A stretch of DNA of 64,000 nucleotides from positions 6,148,001 through 6,212,000 of the forward strand of contig NZ_CP120997.1 of NCBI RefSeq assembly GCF_030719295.1, written 5' to 3'. Below the pieces are notes generated by a model. That model had not been told where the DNA came from. It searched no databases and saw only the letters and a list, made by a program, of their open reading frames with translations. The translations under genes and the position numbers were made by a program. Below, in pieces: positions 25,088 through 35,745 of the stretch (position 1 is the first letter of the stretch; the number at the start of each line of letters is the position of its first letter). Source of the DNA: Streptomyces sp. Mut1. GTDB lineage: Bacteria > Actinomycetota > Actinomycetes > Streptomycetales > Streptomycetaceae.

Positions 25088-25972
25088 TCAGGCGTCCGCG
25101 AGGACCACCGAGCGGGTCAGGTGGCGCGGGCTGTCCGGGTCGAGGCCGCGGGCGGTGGCGCGGGCGACGGCCAGGCGCTGGACGCGGACCAGGTCGGCCA
25201 GCGGGTCCAGGTCGCTCTCCACCCAGCGGGCGCCGGTCTCCAGGAGCTGCTCGCGCAGGCCGTCGGGGGCGGCGCCGAACATCCAGGTGGCGGTGGAGTC
25301 GGTGGCGATGGAGATGGGGCCGTGGCGGTACTCCATCGCGGCGTACGACTCGGTCCAGGAGAGCGAGGCCTCCTTCATCTTCAGCGCCGCCTCGTTGGCG
25401 AGGCCGGCCGTCCAGCCGCTCCCGAGGAAGGTGAACTGGGTGCAGTCCACCAGGCCTTCCGGCAGCGGTTCGGCGAGTGCCCTCTCCGCGTCGCCGGCCA
25501 CCGCGTCGGTGTGCAGGCCGAGGTGGGCGCGCAGCAGCGTGAGCAGCGTGGTGGCGAACCGGGTCTGCACGACGGACTGTTCGTCGGCGAAGTCGAGGAC
25601 GACGACCGCGTCCGCGACGGTCATCACCGGGGTCCCGGGGTCGGCCGTGATGGCCACCGTGGGTGTGGTCCCGCGCAGCCGGCCGAGGAGTTCGAGCACC
25701 TCGGTCGTGGTGCCGGAGCGGGTGAGCGCAACGACCCGGTCGTAGCGGCGGCGGGCGGGGAACTCCGAGGCCGCGAAGGCGTCGGTCTCGCCCTGCCCGG
25801 ACTCCTCACGGAGCGCGGCGTATGCCTGAGCCATGTAGAACGAGGTGCCGCAGCCGACCACGGCGACGCGCTCGCCGGGCGCGGGCAGCACGGCCGCGTG
25901 ACTCGGGGCCAGCTCGGCGGCGCGGCGCCAGCACTCCGGCTGACTGGCGATCTCGATCTCGACAAATGACAC
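25088..25972 (-). CDS. SIS-domain sugar isomerase/deaminase-like protein
   Basis: 294 aa, two SIS domains like the isomerase half of GlmS or AgaS/FrlB-type enzymes. The first domain has VAVVGCGTSFYMAQAYAAL and ALTRSGTTTEV (phosphosugar-binding Ser/Thr loop); the second has FTFLGSGWTAGLANEAALKMKEAS and EYRHGPIS. There is no glutaminase domain, so a deaminase or deglycase acting on an amino- or fructosamine-6-phosphate is likely. GTG 25972 is the start. It is divergent from the DeoR regulator, a common arrangement for sugar-phosphate enzymes. Confidence 0.88.
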   Translation of the reverse strand: MSFVEIEIASQPECWRRAAELAPSHAAVLPAPGERVAVVGCGTSFYMAQAYAALREESGQGETDAFAASEFPARRRYDRVVALTRSGTTTEVLELLGRLRGTTPTVAITADPGTPVMTVADAVVVLDFADEQSVVQTRFATTLLTLLRAHLGLHTDAVAGDAERALAEPLPEGLVDCTQFTFLGSGWTAGLANEAALKMKEASLSWTESYAAMEYRHGPISIATDSTATWMFGAAPDGLREQLLETGARWVESDLDPLADLVRVQRLAVARATARGLDPDSPRHLTRSVVLADA

Positions 25973-25997
25973 TTTTGCACTCCGTACTGGTGATGGG

Positions 25998-26035
25998 ATG
26001 CTCGTTTACGCACGTTACCTGCGATGAGCGAGCAT
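25998..26035. promoter_or_regulatory. Inverted ATGCTCG repeat (candidate DeoR operator)
   Basis: ATGCTCG at 25998-26004 and its complement CGAGCAT at 26029-26035 face each other between the SIS gene and the DeoR gene. The first arm continues as ATGCTCGTTT and matches the half-site found at 27087-27095. Confidence 0.6.
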
Positions 26036-26158
26036 TATCAAGCATCCTCTTTGCAGAGGACTTGACTCGCCGGAGCCGTGTGCGACGCTTGCGCCCTGTC
26101 CGGTGATCGCGCCCAAGGGGATGGGCGCACGCAGCCCGGACCTGTGAGGAGAAGTCTC

Positions 26159-26959
26159 TTGTCCAGGGATTCCCGCTGGAACGCACTGCTGGAACTCGTC
26201 GGTAAGAACGGCCGCGTGGACGTCGAGGACGCCGCGAAGACGCTGGACGTCTCGGCGGCGACCATTCGGCGGGACCTGGACCAGCTCGCCGAGCAGCAAC
26301 TGCTCACCCGGACCAGGGGTGGCGCGGTCGCCCACGGCGTCAGTTACGAGCTGGCCCTGCGGTACAAGACCGGCCGCAACGCTCCCGAGAAGCAGGCCAT
26401 CGGCCGTGCCGTCGCCGAACTGGTCGCGGTCGGCGAGGTGGTCGGGCTCACCGGCGGCACCACCATCACCGAGGTCGCCCGTTCGCTCGCGGTCCGCTCG
26501 GACCTGGTGGGCGAGGCCGCGGGCGGGGTGGCCGGGCAGCCGACGCTGACGGTCGTGACCAACGCCCTCAACATCGCCAACGAACTGGTGATCCGGCCGC
26601 AGATCAAGATGGTGGTCACCGGCGGCGTCGCCAGGCCCCAGTCGTACGAGCTGACCGGCCCGCTGGCCAGCGGGGTGCTGGGCGAGATCACGCTGGACGT
26701 GGCCGTCCTCGGCGTCAACGCCATCGACACCGAGCGCGGCGCCTACGTGCACCACGAGGGCGAGGCCAGCATCAACCGGCTGCTCGCCCAGCAGGCCCAG
26801 CGCGTGGTGGTCGCGGCCGACTCGTCGAAGATCGGCAAGCGGGCGTTCGCCCGGGTCTGCGATCTCTCCCTGGTCGACTTCCTGGTCACCGACCGGGGCA
26901 TCACCCCCGAGGCCTCCGCCCGCTTCACGGAGGCCGGCGTCACGGTCATCGCCGTCTGA
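26159..26959 (+). CDS. DeoR-family transcriptional regulator
   Basis: 266 aa. N-terminal winged HTH (LLELVGKNGRVDVEDAAKTL, then VSAATIRRDLDQLAEQQLLTRTRGGAV) and a C-terminal sugar-phosphate-sensing DeoRC domain with GLTGGTTITEVARSL, TNALNIANEL, VVTGGVARPQSYELTG and VVVAADSSKIGKRAF. It is likely a repressor released by a phosphorylated sugar. Start TTG 26159 is chosen because GAGGAGAAG precedes it and family alignment begins there; an ATG-started frame reaches 26078. It is divergent from the SIS gene. Confidence 0.93.
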   Translation: MSRDSRWNALLELVGKNGRVDVEDAAKTLDVSAATIRRDLDQLAEQQLLTRTRGGAVAHGVSYELALRYKTGRNAPEKQAIGRAVAELVAVGEVVGLTGGTTITEVARSLAVRSDLVGEAAGGVAGQPTLTVVTNALNIANELVIRPQIKMVVTGGVARPQSYELTGPLASGVLGEITLDVAVLGVNAIDTERGAYVHHEGEASINRLLAQQAQRVVVAADSSKIGKRAFARVCDLSLVDFLVTDRGITPEASARFTEAGVTVIAV

Positions 26960-26980
26960 GCCCTCCCGCGCGCCACCCCA

Positions 26981-27018
26981 CGGCGGGCCGCCGCACAACC
27001 GTGTGCGGCGGCCCGCCG
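26981..27018 (+). terminator. Terminator of the DeoR gene
   Basis: 16-bp perfect stem (26981-26996 with 27003-27018) with a short loop, about 22 bp after the stop codon. Confidence 0.88.
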
Positions 27019-27086
27019 TTCGCTGTGTGCCCCTCCTGTCCGGCGTGCTGGATCATGCGCGATGCGCGAAACGATGCTGCCCGAAA

Positions 27087-27147
27087 ATGTTCGTTGCCTC
27101 TGTGAAATGAACAACTATTGCCATCGGGGCGCACGGTCGTGAACTAT
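27087..27147 (+). promoter_or_regulatory. Candidate operator and promoter of the oxidoreductase gene
   Basis: TGTTCGTT (27088-27095) and AATGAACA (27106-27113) form an inverted repeat with one mismatch; ATGTTCGTT (27087-27095) matches the half-site upstream of the SIS gene. Just downstream are TTGCCA (27118-27123) and AACTAT (27142-27147), 18 bp apart, a plausible -35/-10 pair. Confidence 0.55.
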
Positions 27148-27247
27148 GTGGCTGTCGTCGCGAAGGACTGTGGCCGCATTTCCGACGTGCGCGCCGCCCT
27201 CCACGTCTGCGGGACGTTCTCTCGCTCCACCGGCCCTGGAGGTACCT

Positions 27248-27289
27248 GTGACGATGGCAGAGCGAGTTCGAGGCCTCGCGCGCCGGTAA
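27248..27289 (+). CDS. Possible 13-codon leader ORF
   Basis: GTG 27248 to TAA 27289 encodes VTMAERVRGLARR, preceded by a strong GGAGG (27238-27242) at 5-nt spacing. It lies 43 nt before the oxidoreductase start. It may be a leader peptide or the remnant of a gene; no match is recognised. Confidence 0.35.
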   Translation: MTMAERVRGLARR

Positions 27290-27332
27290 GTGGTCTCCGC
27301 CCGCACGACCCGCACCAACAGAAGGGACTCCC

Positions 27333-29766
<2,434 letters not shown>

Positions 29767-29783
29767 GGCCTGTCCGCATCCGA

Positions 29784-29840
29784 GCCGCAGCTCCCCGCAG
29801 GGCCGCCCCGGGCGGTTCCACCGAGGAGCTGCGGCGACTG
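29784..29840 (+). terminator. Terminator of the lectin gene
   Basis: Positions 29784-29794 pair perfectly with 29825-29835, enclosing an inner GC-rich hairpin, and a TTTT run follows. The remaining bases to 30099 hold no gene; a CATAAT -10 box at 30087-30092 lies 7 nt before the next start codon. Confidence 0.75.
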
Positions 29841-30099
29841 TTTTCGGCCATGCTCGGTGGGTAATCGGCCCCTCCCGGTTTGACAGCGGCCCGTCGCCTG
29901 TCGGTGACGGATGTGGTCGGGCCCCTACCTTTCCCGCCGGAATGCCCGGAACGTTCCGTACGGTGGCGGGCTCACGCGCTCTCGCACGGTCACCGGCCGG
30001 CACCCCAGGAGGCCAGTCAAGGGCTGTTTCACGCCAATCGTGTGTCCAGATAGCAGGGTTCGAACGCGCGGCCGGAAAGCGGTCGGCATAATCGCGTCC

Positions 30100-31098
30100 A
30101 TGTCGATCACGGTTGGGGACGTCGTTGACCTGGGCCGGGGCCTGTACGCATGGCTCCCGCCGAAGCGTGGCTGGGGGCTCGCCAACTGCGGCCTACTGGT
30201 CTCGCCTCGTGGCGCGCTCTGGATCGACACCCCGTACGATCCGGTCCTCGCCGGCCAGTTCCTCGCCGAGAGCGCCAAGCGGCTGCCCGACGGGGTCTCC
30301 ATCGACCGGGTGATCGTCACGCACGCCAACGGCGACCACTTCTGGGGCGCGGGGGTGCTCCCGGACGCCGAGATCATCGTGACGCGCGAGGCCAGGGAGC
30401 ACATCCACTACGAGCCCTCGCCGCAGCAGCAGCACGCGCTCGTGACCGGCGGCGACCGGTCCACCCCGCTCGGCGCCTACCTCGGACGGCACTTCGGGCC
30501 CTTCGACTGGTCGCGGACCGAGCCGGTCAGCCCGACCACCTACTTCACGGGCGAGCTCGAACTGAGCCTGGGCGACTACCCCGTGCAGATCACCTCGCTC
30601 GCACCCGCGCACACCACGGGCGACCTGATGGTCCATCTGCCCGCCCAGTCCGTCGTCTTCAGCGGCGACATCATCTTCTCCTCGTCCCCGGACCAGCCCG
30701 GCGACCACCCGATCCACTGGGAAGGCCCGCTGAGCAACATCATCGGCGCCTGCGAACAGGTCCTCGCCACCGGCGCCGAGACCATCGTCCCGGGCCACGG
30801 CCCCGTACTGGACCGGGACGGGGTACGCGAGCACATCGGCTACCTCGCGTACATCCGCGAGCGCGCCCACCACTTCCACGCCGCCGGCGTCCCGTCCATC
30901 GACGCGGCCCGCCGGGTCATCGCCGAGAACCGCTACCCCGGTCTGGGGCTCCCCGAGCGGCTGGTGGTGACCATCGGCAGCGAGTACCGGCAGCTCGACA
31001 GCTCCGAACGGCCCAGCGTGGTCCAGGTCATGACCGACGTCGCCACGGTCGCGCACGAAGTGGAGCAGGTCAGTGAGACGGCCGGCGCGGCCGGCTGA
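30100..31098 (+). CDS. Metallo-beta-lactamase-fold hydrolase
   Basis: 332 aa. MBL-fold landmarks: VTHANGDHFWGAG (H75-A-N77-G-D79-H80, with Asn in place of the second His of HxHxDH), PAHTTGDLMVHLP, VVFSGDIIF and VPGHGP. Such N variants occur in this family and may change the zinc site. Substrate unknown. ATG 30100 lies 7 nt after CATAAT, so the message is probably leaderless. A C-terminal helical tail (VQVMTDVATVAHEVEQVS) is unusual. The conservon begins 62 bp downstream; no terminator separates them. Confidence 0.88.
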   Translation: MSITVGDVVDLGRGLYAWLPPKRGWGLANCGLLVSPRGALWIDTPYDPVLAGQFLAESAKRLPDGVSIDRVIVTHANGDHFWGAGVLPDAEIIVTREAREHIHYEPSPQQQHALVTGGDRSTPLGAYLGRHFGPFDWSRTEPVSPTTYFTGELELSLGDYPVQITSLAPAHTTGDLMVHLPAQSVVFSGDIIFSSSPDQPGDHPIHWEGPLSNIIGACEQVLATGAETIVPGHGPVLDRDGVREHIGYLAYIRERAHHFHAAGVPSIDAARRVIAENRYPGLGLPERLVVTIGSEYRQLDSSERPSVVQVMTDVATVAHEVEQVSETAGAAG

Positions 31099-31160
31099 CC
31101 GCGCGGTCCCGCACCGCGCCCGCCGGCGGACCGCCCCGACGACAGAAACACGGTAACGGC

Positions 31161-32516
31161 ATGGCATGGATCGTGGCAGTGATCGCCGTCGTCGTCGCGG
31201 TGGCGGCGGCCTCGCGCGCGTACCGGGCCGGCCTCTCCGAACAGCAGGCCCTGACCCGCGCCGAACTCGCCGAGCGCCAGTCGAAGGCCGCCGAGGCCCG
31301 CACCGCCGCCCTCCTGGACGAGATCAGACAGCTCGCGCGCAAACGGATACCCGCCACCGTCCTCGCCCTCTCCCACCCCAGCGCCTCCGTCCCCGGACTG
31401 CGCGAGGCGGCCGAGGTCGACGGCGGCGCCGCCCTGCTGCTCACCGAGGCCGTCCAGGCCGCCCGCACCGCCGTCCTGGAGGAGCGCGGACGCGTCGACG
31501 CGGCGGCCCGCGCGGCGATGCGCGGCACATCGGCCAAGATCCAGTCCCTGCTGAACCAGTCCCAGCAACTCCTGCACGAACTCCAGCACGAGTACGACGA
31601 CCCCCGCATCCTCCAGCTCGACTTCCGCAACGAACTGGCGCTGCGCCGCACCCAGTCCACCGCCGTCCTCTGCGACGCCTGGCCCGGCCTCGCCCGGCAG
31701 AACTCGCCGCTGGTCGAGATCGTCCTCGGAGCCCAGTCGAGGGTCGCCGGCTACGAACGGATCAAGGTCGCCAACCACCTGCGCGACGAACGGCTCGCGC
31801 TCGTCGCCCGCGCCGCCGAACCCCTCGCCATCGCCCTCGCCGAACTGCTGGCCAACGCCACCGCGTACTCCCACCCCGACACCGATGTGCAGGTCACCAT
31901 CCAGCAGAGCGGCGGCCGAGGCGCGTTCCTGGTCGTGGACGACGCCGGTATCGGCATGGACGAGGACGCGCTGGCGCGGGCCCGCGCCCTGCTCGCCGGC
32001 CGCTCCGAGGTGCTCCTGACCGAACTGGGCGACCCGCCGCAGACCGGCTTCGCCGTCGTCGGCCGGCTCGTCGTGCAGTACGGCTTCGACTGCCACATCG
32101 AGGGGTCCCCGTTCGGCGGGATGCGCACGATGCTGCGCGTCCCCGCCCACCTGCTCACCGTGCTGGACGAGGACCGCGACCTCTCCGCCCTCGCCCCGAC
32201 GCCCGTCACGGCCGCCGCCCAGCCCGAACCGGCCGCCTCCCGGCCCGTCGCCGACGCGGCGCCGCGGAGCCCCGCCGGGCCCGCCGGGCCCGCCGAGCTG
32301 CCCAGCCGGCGCCGACGCGCGCCGCGCCGTACCCCCGCACCGGCCAAGGCCACCGAACCGTCCGCCGGACAGGTGCCCCGTACACCGGAACAGGCCGGGG
32401 CTTCCTGGGCGGCCCTCCAGCAGGGCACCCTCAACGGCAGGAGCGTCACCGGGCGGAAACCCGCACCGGACACCGGCGCCCATGACCAGGACGACCAAGG
32501 AGACGACGAGACGTGA
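31161..32516 (+). CDS. cvnA: Conservon sensor-like histidine kinase (CvnA)
   Basis: 451 aa. One N-terminal membrane helix (residues 3-20), a long helical region (about 30-215) that lacks a standard phospho-acceptor box, and a HATPase_c domain with LAELLANATAYSHP (N box), VDDAGIGMDEDAL (G1) and GFAVVGRLVVQYG (G2). The C terminus (about 340-451) is Pro/Ala-rich and disordered. CvnA proteins act with the roadblock, DUF742 and GTPase partners encoded next, a complex likened to eukaryotic G-protein receptors. Stop overlaps the CvnB start (ATGA). Confidence 0.93.
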   Translation: MAWIVAVIAVVVAVAAASRAYRAGLSEQQALTRAELAERQSKAAEARTAALLDEIRQLARKRIPATVLALSHPSASVPGLREAAEVDGGAALLLTEAVQAARTAVLEERGRVDAAARAAMRGTSAKIQSLLNQSQQLLHELQHEYDDPRILQLDFRNELALRRTQSTAVLCDAWPGLARQNSPLVEIVLGAQSRVAGYERIKVANHLRDERLALVARAAEPLAIALAELLANATAYSHPDTDVQVTIQQSGGRGAFLVVDDAGIGMDEDALARARALLAGRSEVLLTELGDPPQTGFAVVGRLVVQYGFDCHIEGSPFGGMRTMLRVPAHLLTVLDEDRDLSALAPTPVTAAAQPEPAASRPVADAAPRSPAGPAGPAELPSRRRRAPRRTPAPAKATEPSAGQVPRTPEQAGASWAALQQGTLNGRSVTGRKPAPDTGAHDQDDQGDDET

Positions 32517-32938
32517 GCGCCCCCAGCCCCACCTCAGGTGACCTCGCATGGGTGCTGACCCCGCTGCTGGAGCTGCCCGGAGTCCAGCATGCCGTGGTCG
32601 CCACCGGTGACGGTCTTGTCGAAGGCGCCTCGCCCGGCCTCGACCGGGCCTCCGGCGAACGGGTCGCCGCGATGACCGCCACCCTGCACGCCGCGGCCCG
32701 CGCCTTCACGACCGCCTTCACCGACGTCGAGGCCCCGCAACTGGCCCAGACGGTGGTCGAGTCGGACCTGGGCTTCGCCGTCGTCGTACCGGCGGGGCGC
32801 AACACGACACTCGCCCTGTTCGCCGAACCCGGCGCCAAACTCGGCGACATCGCCTACCAGATGCAGGTGCAGGTCACCGCGCTCACCCGGGCGATGCACG
32901 CACCCGCCCGCCAATCGGACACCGCCGCCCGGCCATGA
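32513..32938 (+). CDS. cvnB: Conservon roadblock/LC7 protein (CvnB)
   Basis: 141 aa. Roadblock fold: LAWVLTPLLELPGVQHAVVATGDGLVEGAS at the N terminus and LGFAVVVPAGRNTTLALFAEP in the middle. Expected to bind the CvnD GTPase. GTG start overlaps the CvnA stop and its own stop overlaps the CvnC start. Confidence 0.94.
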   Translation: MSAPSPTSGDLAWVLTPLLELPGVQHAVVATGDGLVEGASPGLDRASGERVAAMTATLHAAARAFTTAFTDVEAPQLAQTVVESDLGFAVVVPAGRNTTLALFAEPGAKLGDIAYQMQVQVTALTRAMHAPARQSDTAARP

Positions 32939-33288
32939 CCCCCGGCCCAGCACGCCGTCTGATCCCCGCCTATCTGGTCACCGGCGGCCGGTCCCGGCCC
33001 GCCGGCCCCGCGCTCGACCGGCTCGCCGTCCTCGTGCGCACCGACGCCGCCGTGCCCGACGACGCCGGTTCGCAGGCGCGCAGACTCTGCGCCCTGCTGG
33101 AACCGGGCGCGCTCACCGTCGTCGAGTGCGCGGCCCATCTGGACCTGCCGGTCAGCGCCACCCTCTTCCTGGCCACGGATCTCGCGGCCACCGGACTTCT
33201 GCTCACCCGACCGCCGATACCCAGTGCCGGGGAGATCGACCGGTCGCTCGTCGAGAGGCTGCTCGTTGGACTCCGCTCCCTGCCCTGA
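32935..33288 (+). CDS. cvnC: Conservon DUF742 protein (CvnC)
   Basis: 117 aa. DUF742 proteins begin with a short RLIPAYLVTGGRS motif, seen here at residues 8-20, followed by a small winged-helix-like part (LLEPGALTVVECAAHLDLPVSATLFLATDLAATGLL). It links CvnB and CvnD in the conservon complex. Its 3' end overlaps the CvnD start by 23 nt. Confidence 0.94.
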   Translation: MTPGPARRLIPAYLVTGGRSRPAGPALDRLAVLVRTDAAVPDDAGSQARRLCALLEPGALTVVECAAHLDLPVSATLFLATDLAATGLLLTRPPIPSAGEIDRSLVERLLVGLRSLP

Positions 33289-33880
33289 CCGGACCGGCGT
33301 CGGCTATCTGCCGGCCGCCGCCCGGACCCTGATGAAGATCGTCGTCACGGGTCCCTTCGGCGTGGGCAAGACGACCCTGATCCGTACGCTCTCGGAGATC
33401 GCCACCCTGCACACCGAAGAGGCGATGACCCAGTCCAGCACGCGGTTCGACTCGACCGCCGGACTCCCCGACAAGAGCACCACCACGGTCGCCATCGACT
33501 TCGGACGCCTGACCGTCCAGGACGACCTGGTGCTCTACATGTTCGGCACACCGGGCCAGGAACGGTTCCTGCCGCTGTGGGAGGACATCGCCCGGGGCGC
33601 GCTCGGCGCGCTCGTCCTGGTCGACACCCGGCGGCTCGCCGACTCCTTCACCGTCATGGACATGGTCGAGGAGCAGGGCCTGCCGTACGCCGTCGCGGTG
33701 AACCGGTTCCCCGACGCTCCCGCGCACAGCGACGAGGTCCTGCGCAAACACCTCGACCTGGACGCCACGACCCCGCTCATCCAGTGCGACGCGCGCGAAC
33801 GCCGCGGCAGCGTCGATGCCCTGATCGCGCTGGCCGAACACGTGCTGACCCGCATGCCGCAGCCCGAGGACGCCTCATGA
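33266..33880 (+). CDS. cvnD: Conservon Ras-like GTPase (CvnD)
   Basis: 204 aa. P-loop GPFGVGKTTL, switch-region TTTVAIDFG, and FGTPGQERF in place of DTxGQE, all standard for CvnD; the NKxD base motif is replaced by AVNRF. I place the start at TTG 33266 because GAGAGG precedes it and CvnD proteins begin with a short DS-rich lead before YLP; an ATG at 33332 would remove that lead. It overlaps cvnC and its stop overlaps the P450 start. Confidence 0.92.
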   Translation: MDSAPCPDRTGVGYLPAAARTLMKIVVTGPFGVGKTTLIRTLSEIATLHTEEAMTQSSTRFDSTAGLPDKSTTTVAIDFGRLTVQDDLVLYMFGTPGQERFLPLWEDIARGALGALVLVDTRRLADSFTVMDMVEEQGLPYAVAVNRFPDAPAHSDEVLRKHLDLDATTPLIQCDARERRGSVDALIALAEHVLTRMPQPEDAS

Positions 33881-35124
33881 GCCCGTACGCACCGCCGCCG
33901 AGGCCCCTCGCGCTGTTCGGCCCCGCTTTCGCCGCCGACCCGCAGGGCCACTACCGCGCCCTGCGCGAGCACGGCCCGCTCGCACCGGTACGCATCGCCC
34001 CCGACATCGAGGCGATGCTCGTCACCGACTACCAGGCCGCCGTCGACCTGCTGCGCGACACCCACACTTTCAGTAAGGACCCACGCGCCTGGCAGGCGAC
34101 CGTTCCGCCGGACTCACCGGTGCTGCCCGTGCTCGGCCACCGCCCCACCGCGCTGTTCAGCGACGGCGCGGTGCACGCCCGCTACCGCGAGGCCATCAAC
34201 GACAGCCTGGCCCTGATCGAACCCCACGTCCTGCGCGCCGAGGTCGCCCGGGTCGCCCGGCAGCTGATCGGCGGCTTCGCCGCCACCGGGAGCGGCGACC
34301 TCATCGCCCAGTACGCCCGCCGGCTCCCGATGCACATCTTCGTCACCTGGTTCGGCGCCGACCCCGACGACGGCGACCGCATCGTGGACGGCATCGCCGG
34401 CATGATGAACTCCGCCGAGGACGCCGCCGCCGCGTACGCCGACCTCGTCGACGTCGTCACCCGCCTCGTCGCCGACCGGCGCGCGAAGCCGCGCCGCGAC
34501 CTGACCTCGCACTTCCTCGCCCACCCCGCGGGGCTCGACAACGACGAGACGGTGCGCCAGATCACGCTGGTGATGAGCGCGGGCAACGACCCCATGACCA
34601 ACCTGATCGGCAACTCGATCCTCCACATGCTCACCGACGAGCGGTACGCGGGATCGCTGCACGGCGGCGCGATGACGGCCCACGAGGCGATCAACGAGGT
34701 GCTGTGGCGCGACCCGCCGATCGCCAACCTGGCGGCCCACTACCCTCGCCACGACACCGAGTTCCACGGGGTGCGGCTGCGCGCCGGGCAACTCGTCCTG
34801 GTCTCCTACGCGGCAGCCAACGGCCAGTCCGCCCCGCCCGTCCTCGACGACGGGGTCCGTTCCGGGGCCAGCGCCCACTTGTCCTGGTCGGTCGGGCCGC
34901 ACCGGTGCCCCGCCAAGCAGCCCGCCCTGCTCATCGCGATGACGGCCATCGAACAGCTCACCAGCCTCCTGTGCGACGCGGAGCTGGCCGTTCCGGCCGA
35001 GGAACTGCTGTGGCGGCCGGGCCCGTTCCACCGCGCGCTGGCCCATCTGCCGATCCGCTTCACCCCGCTCGACACCACCGCGTCCGTGATCCCGCCCGTC
35101 GAGACCGCGGGACTTCGGACATGA
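33877..35124 (+). CDS. cvnE: Conservon cytochrome P450 (CvnE) lacking the ExxR arginine
   Basis: 415 aa. The heme ligand loop is HLSWSVGPHRCPAKQPA with Cys344; the usual Phe is Trp. The K-helix ExxR reads E274-V-L-W277, so Arg is replaced by Trp, as known for CYP157-type conservon P450s. In the I helix the usual AGxET is A235-G-N-D-P239, so the oxygen-activating Thr is Pro. These changes suggest a sensor or atypical enzyme. The start is set by ATGA overlap with cvnD. Last gene of the conservon. Confidence 0.9.
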   Translation: MSPYAPPPRPLALFGPAFAADPQGHYRALREHGPLAPVRIAPDIEAMLVTDYQAAVDLLRDTHTFSKDPRAWQATVPPDSPVLPVLGHRPTALFSDGAVHARYREAINDSLALIEPHVLRAEVARVARQLIGGFAATGSGDLIAQYARRLPMHIFVTWFGADPDDGDRIVDGIAGMMNSAEDAAAAYADLVDVVTRLVADRRAKPRRDLTSHFLAHPAGLDNDETVRQITLVMSAGNDPMTNLIGNSILHMLTDERYAGSLHGGAMTAHEAINEVLWRDPPIANLAAHYPRHDTEFHGVRLRAGQLVLVSYAAANGQSAPPVLDDGVRSGASAHLSWSVGPHRCPAKQPALLIAMTAIEQLTSLLCDAELAVPAEELLWRPGPFHRALAHLPIRFTPLDTTASVIPPVETAGLRT

Positions 35125-35197
35125 TTCCGGCGGGGTCGGCCGTTCCTGAGCCGTGTCGCTCGTAGGCCGAACGGGTGAGGGAGGGGACAATCGCCCG

Positions 35198-35257
35198 ATG
35201 AACAGTGAGCGCGACCGGCACAACGCCGACCGATGTGCGGACGGGGTGGTCCGGTGA
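35198..35257 (+). CDS. Possible 19-codon ORF coupled to the SepF-like gene
   Basis: ATG 35198 to TGA 35257 encodes MNSERDRHNADRCADGVVR and overlaps the SepF start as GTGA. GGGAGGGG lies 11 nt upstream, and GACAAT (35185-35190) 7 nt before the ATG could be a -10 for a leaderless message. It may couple translation to the next gene. No family match. Confidence 0.35.
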   Translation: MNSERDRHNADRCADGVVR

Positions 35258-35652
35258 GCAGGTACGACAGGTACGACGTCACGGACGAGCAGTGGGAGGG
35301 GCTGGCCCAGGTCGTACCGCTGCGCAGCCGCAACGAGTGGCCCTCCCGGGTGGATCACCGCACCGTCTCCGACGAGGCGGAGGGCGCCGAGCAGCGGCGC
35401 ATGGTGGTGCTGCGGGTCCAGGTGTTCGCCGACGCCCGCGAGGTCGCCGAATACCTGGTCGCCCAGGTGCCGGTGCTGCTCGACCTGACGAGCGCGGAGG
35501 GCGATGTGGCCAAGCGCATCCTGGACTTCGCCAGCGGTGTGGTCTTCGGCCTCGGCAGCGGAATGCACCGGGTGGACCGCAACGTCTTCCTGCTGTCGCC
35601 CATCGGCATGGAGGTCGAGGGCACCACGGCGGCGGGGGTGCCGGGCGCGTAG
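35254..35652 (+). CDS. SepF-family cell-division protein paralogue
   Basis: 132 aa. The SepF core is clear: VLRVQVFADAREVAEYLVAQVPVLLDLTSAEGDVAKRILDFASGVVFGLGSGMHRVDRNVFLLSPIG. It lacks the long linker and amphipathic membrane helix of the dcw-cluster SepF. Streptomyces carry two such SepF-like extra copies (SflA and SflB) that affect sporulation septation; this is likely one of them, but I cannot tell which. GTG 35254 is chosen with a GGGGTGG ribosome site. Confidence 0.9.
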   Translation: MSRYDRYDVTDEQWEGLAQVVPLRSRNEWPSRVDHRTVSDEAEGAEQRRMVVLRVQVFADAREVAEYLVAQVPVLLDLTSAEGDVAKRILDFASGVVFGLGSGMHRVDRNVFLLSPIGMEVEGTTAAGVPGA

Positions 35653-35698
35653 GCCTCGCCCTCAGCCCGTACGGGGCGGGAGCCCGTACGGGAGTGTG

Positions 35699-35728
35699 CC
35701 GTCCCGGTCCGACGAGCGGCCGGGACGG
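35699..35728 (+). terminator. Hairpin after the SepF-like gene
   Basis: Positions 35699-35707 pair perfectly with 35720-35728. It also lies just upstream of the MazG gene, whose -10 (TAGACC, 35733-35738) is 7 nt before its GTG. Confidence 0.6.
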
Positions 35729-35745
35729 CTGGTAGACCTGACGCC

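Noticed and set aside
30057..30066. GGTTCGAAC resembling a tRNA T-loop
   Set aside because: The flanks do not pair as a T-stem, and no anticodon arm or acceptor stem is found upstream; no tRNA.
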